DNA of 21,157 nt from assembly GCA_015259105.1 (NCBI GenBank), contig JABZGZ010000016.1:1-21157 (forward strand). The letters run 5' to 3'. Numbering within the stretch: position 1 is the stretch's first letter; the number at the start of each line of letters is the position of its first letter. Positions 21,156-21,157 of the stretch are shown piece by piece. The position numbers and the translations under genes were made by a program. This DNA comes from Atopobium sp. (lineage in GTDB: Bacteria; Actinomycetota; Coriobacteriia; Coriobacteriales; Atopobiaceae). The notes beneath the pieces were generated by a model that made no database searches, was not told the DNA's origin, and saw nothing but the letters and a program-made list of their open reading frames with translations.

Positions 21156-21157
21156 AC

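Overview
The window is an ordinary bacterial chromosome segment. I infer a Gram-positive actinobacterium of the class Coriobacteriia, probably near Atopobium/Lancefieldella or Olsenella. The reasons are the gene content and order, strong AGGAGG ribosome binding sites, LPNTG-anchored wall proteins, a Tat-type lipoprotein signal and TATACT-like -10 elements. The assignment comes from gene style alone, since no database search was possible. No transposase, integrase, phage gene, CRISPR array, tRNA or rRNA was found.

Layout. (1) 1-1256: a leftward gene for a membrane-anchored or lipoprotein esterase, with a terminator at its 3' end. (2) 1486-2491: a promoter, ribosomal protein genes rplM and rpsI, and a strong terminator. 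(3) 2493-8662: a tight rightward operon glmM-acpS-nnr-alr-udg-tsaE (peptidoglycan precursors, carrier-protein activation, NAD(P)H repair, D-alanine, uracil-DNA repair, tRNA t6A), closed by a 16-bp hairpin. (4) 8774-10504: two tandem paralogous LPNTG surface proteins. (5) 10505-11017: a gene-free, structure-rich convergent intergenic region. It holds a 22-bp hairpin, three copies of a 23-24 nt element (two of them forming a 24-bp inverted repeat), a possible three-way junction, the psuKG terminator and a degenerate tandem repeat. (6) 11018-13136: a leftward psuK-psuG operon whose kinase carries an N-terminal helix-turn-helix, with repeated operator-like boxes upstream. (7) 13544-21155: a rightward cluster deoB-deoD-bmp-ABC ATPase-two permeases-cdd, ending in a terminator.

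Regions 6 and 7 form a divergent nucleoside uptake and salvage island. The BMP lipoprotein and ABC transporter import nucleosides. Cdd deaminates cytidine, DeoD phosphorolyses purine nucleosides and DeoB interconverts pentose 1- and 5-phosphates. PsuK and PsuG convert pseudouridine to uracil and ribose 5-phosphate. The pentose products can enter central metabolism and the bases can be salvaged.

The most unusual signals are: a duplicated Cys/His metal-binding tail on the cytidine deaminase, with selection visible between its two copies; the repeated element in the convergent intergenic region; an 18-nt motif (GGGTTTCTCGCCAGATGG) recurring in three separate intergenic regions; in-register minisatellites at gene ends (TsaE N-terminus, psuK/psuG junction, Cdd C-terminus); and the paired operator-like boxes upstream of the HTH-kinase PsuK.
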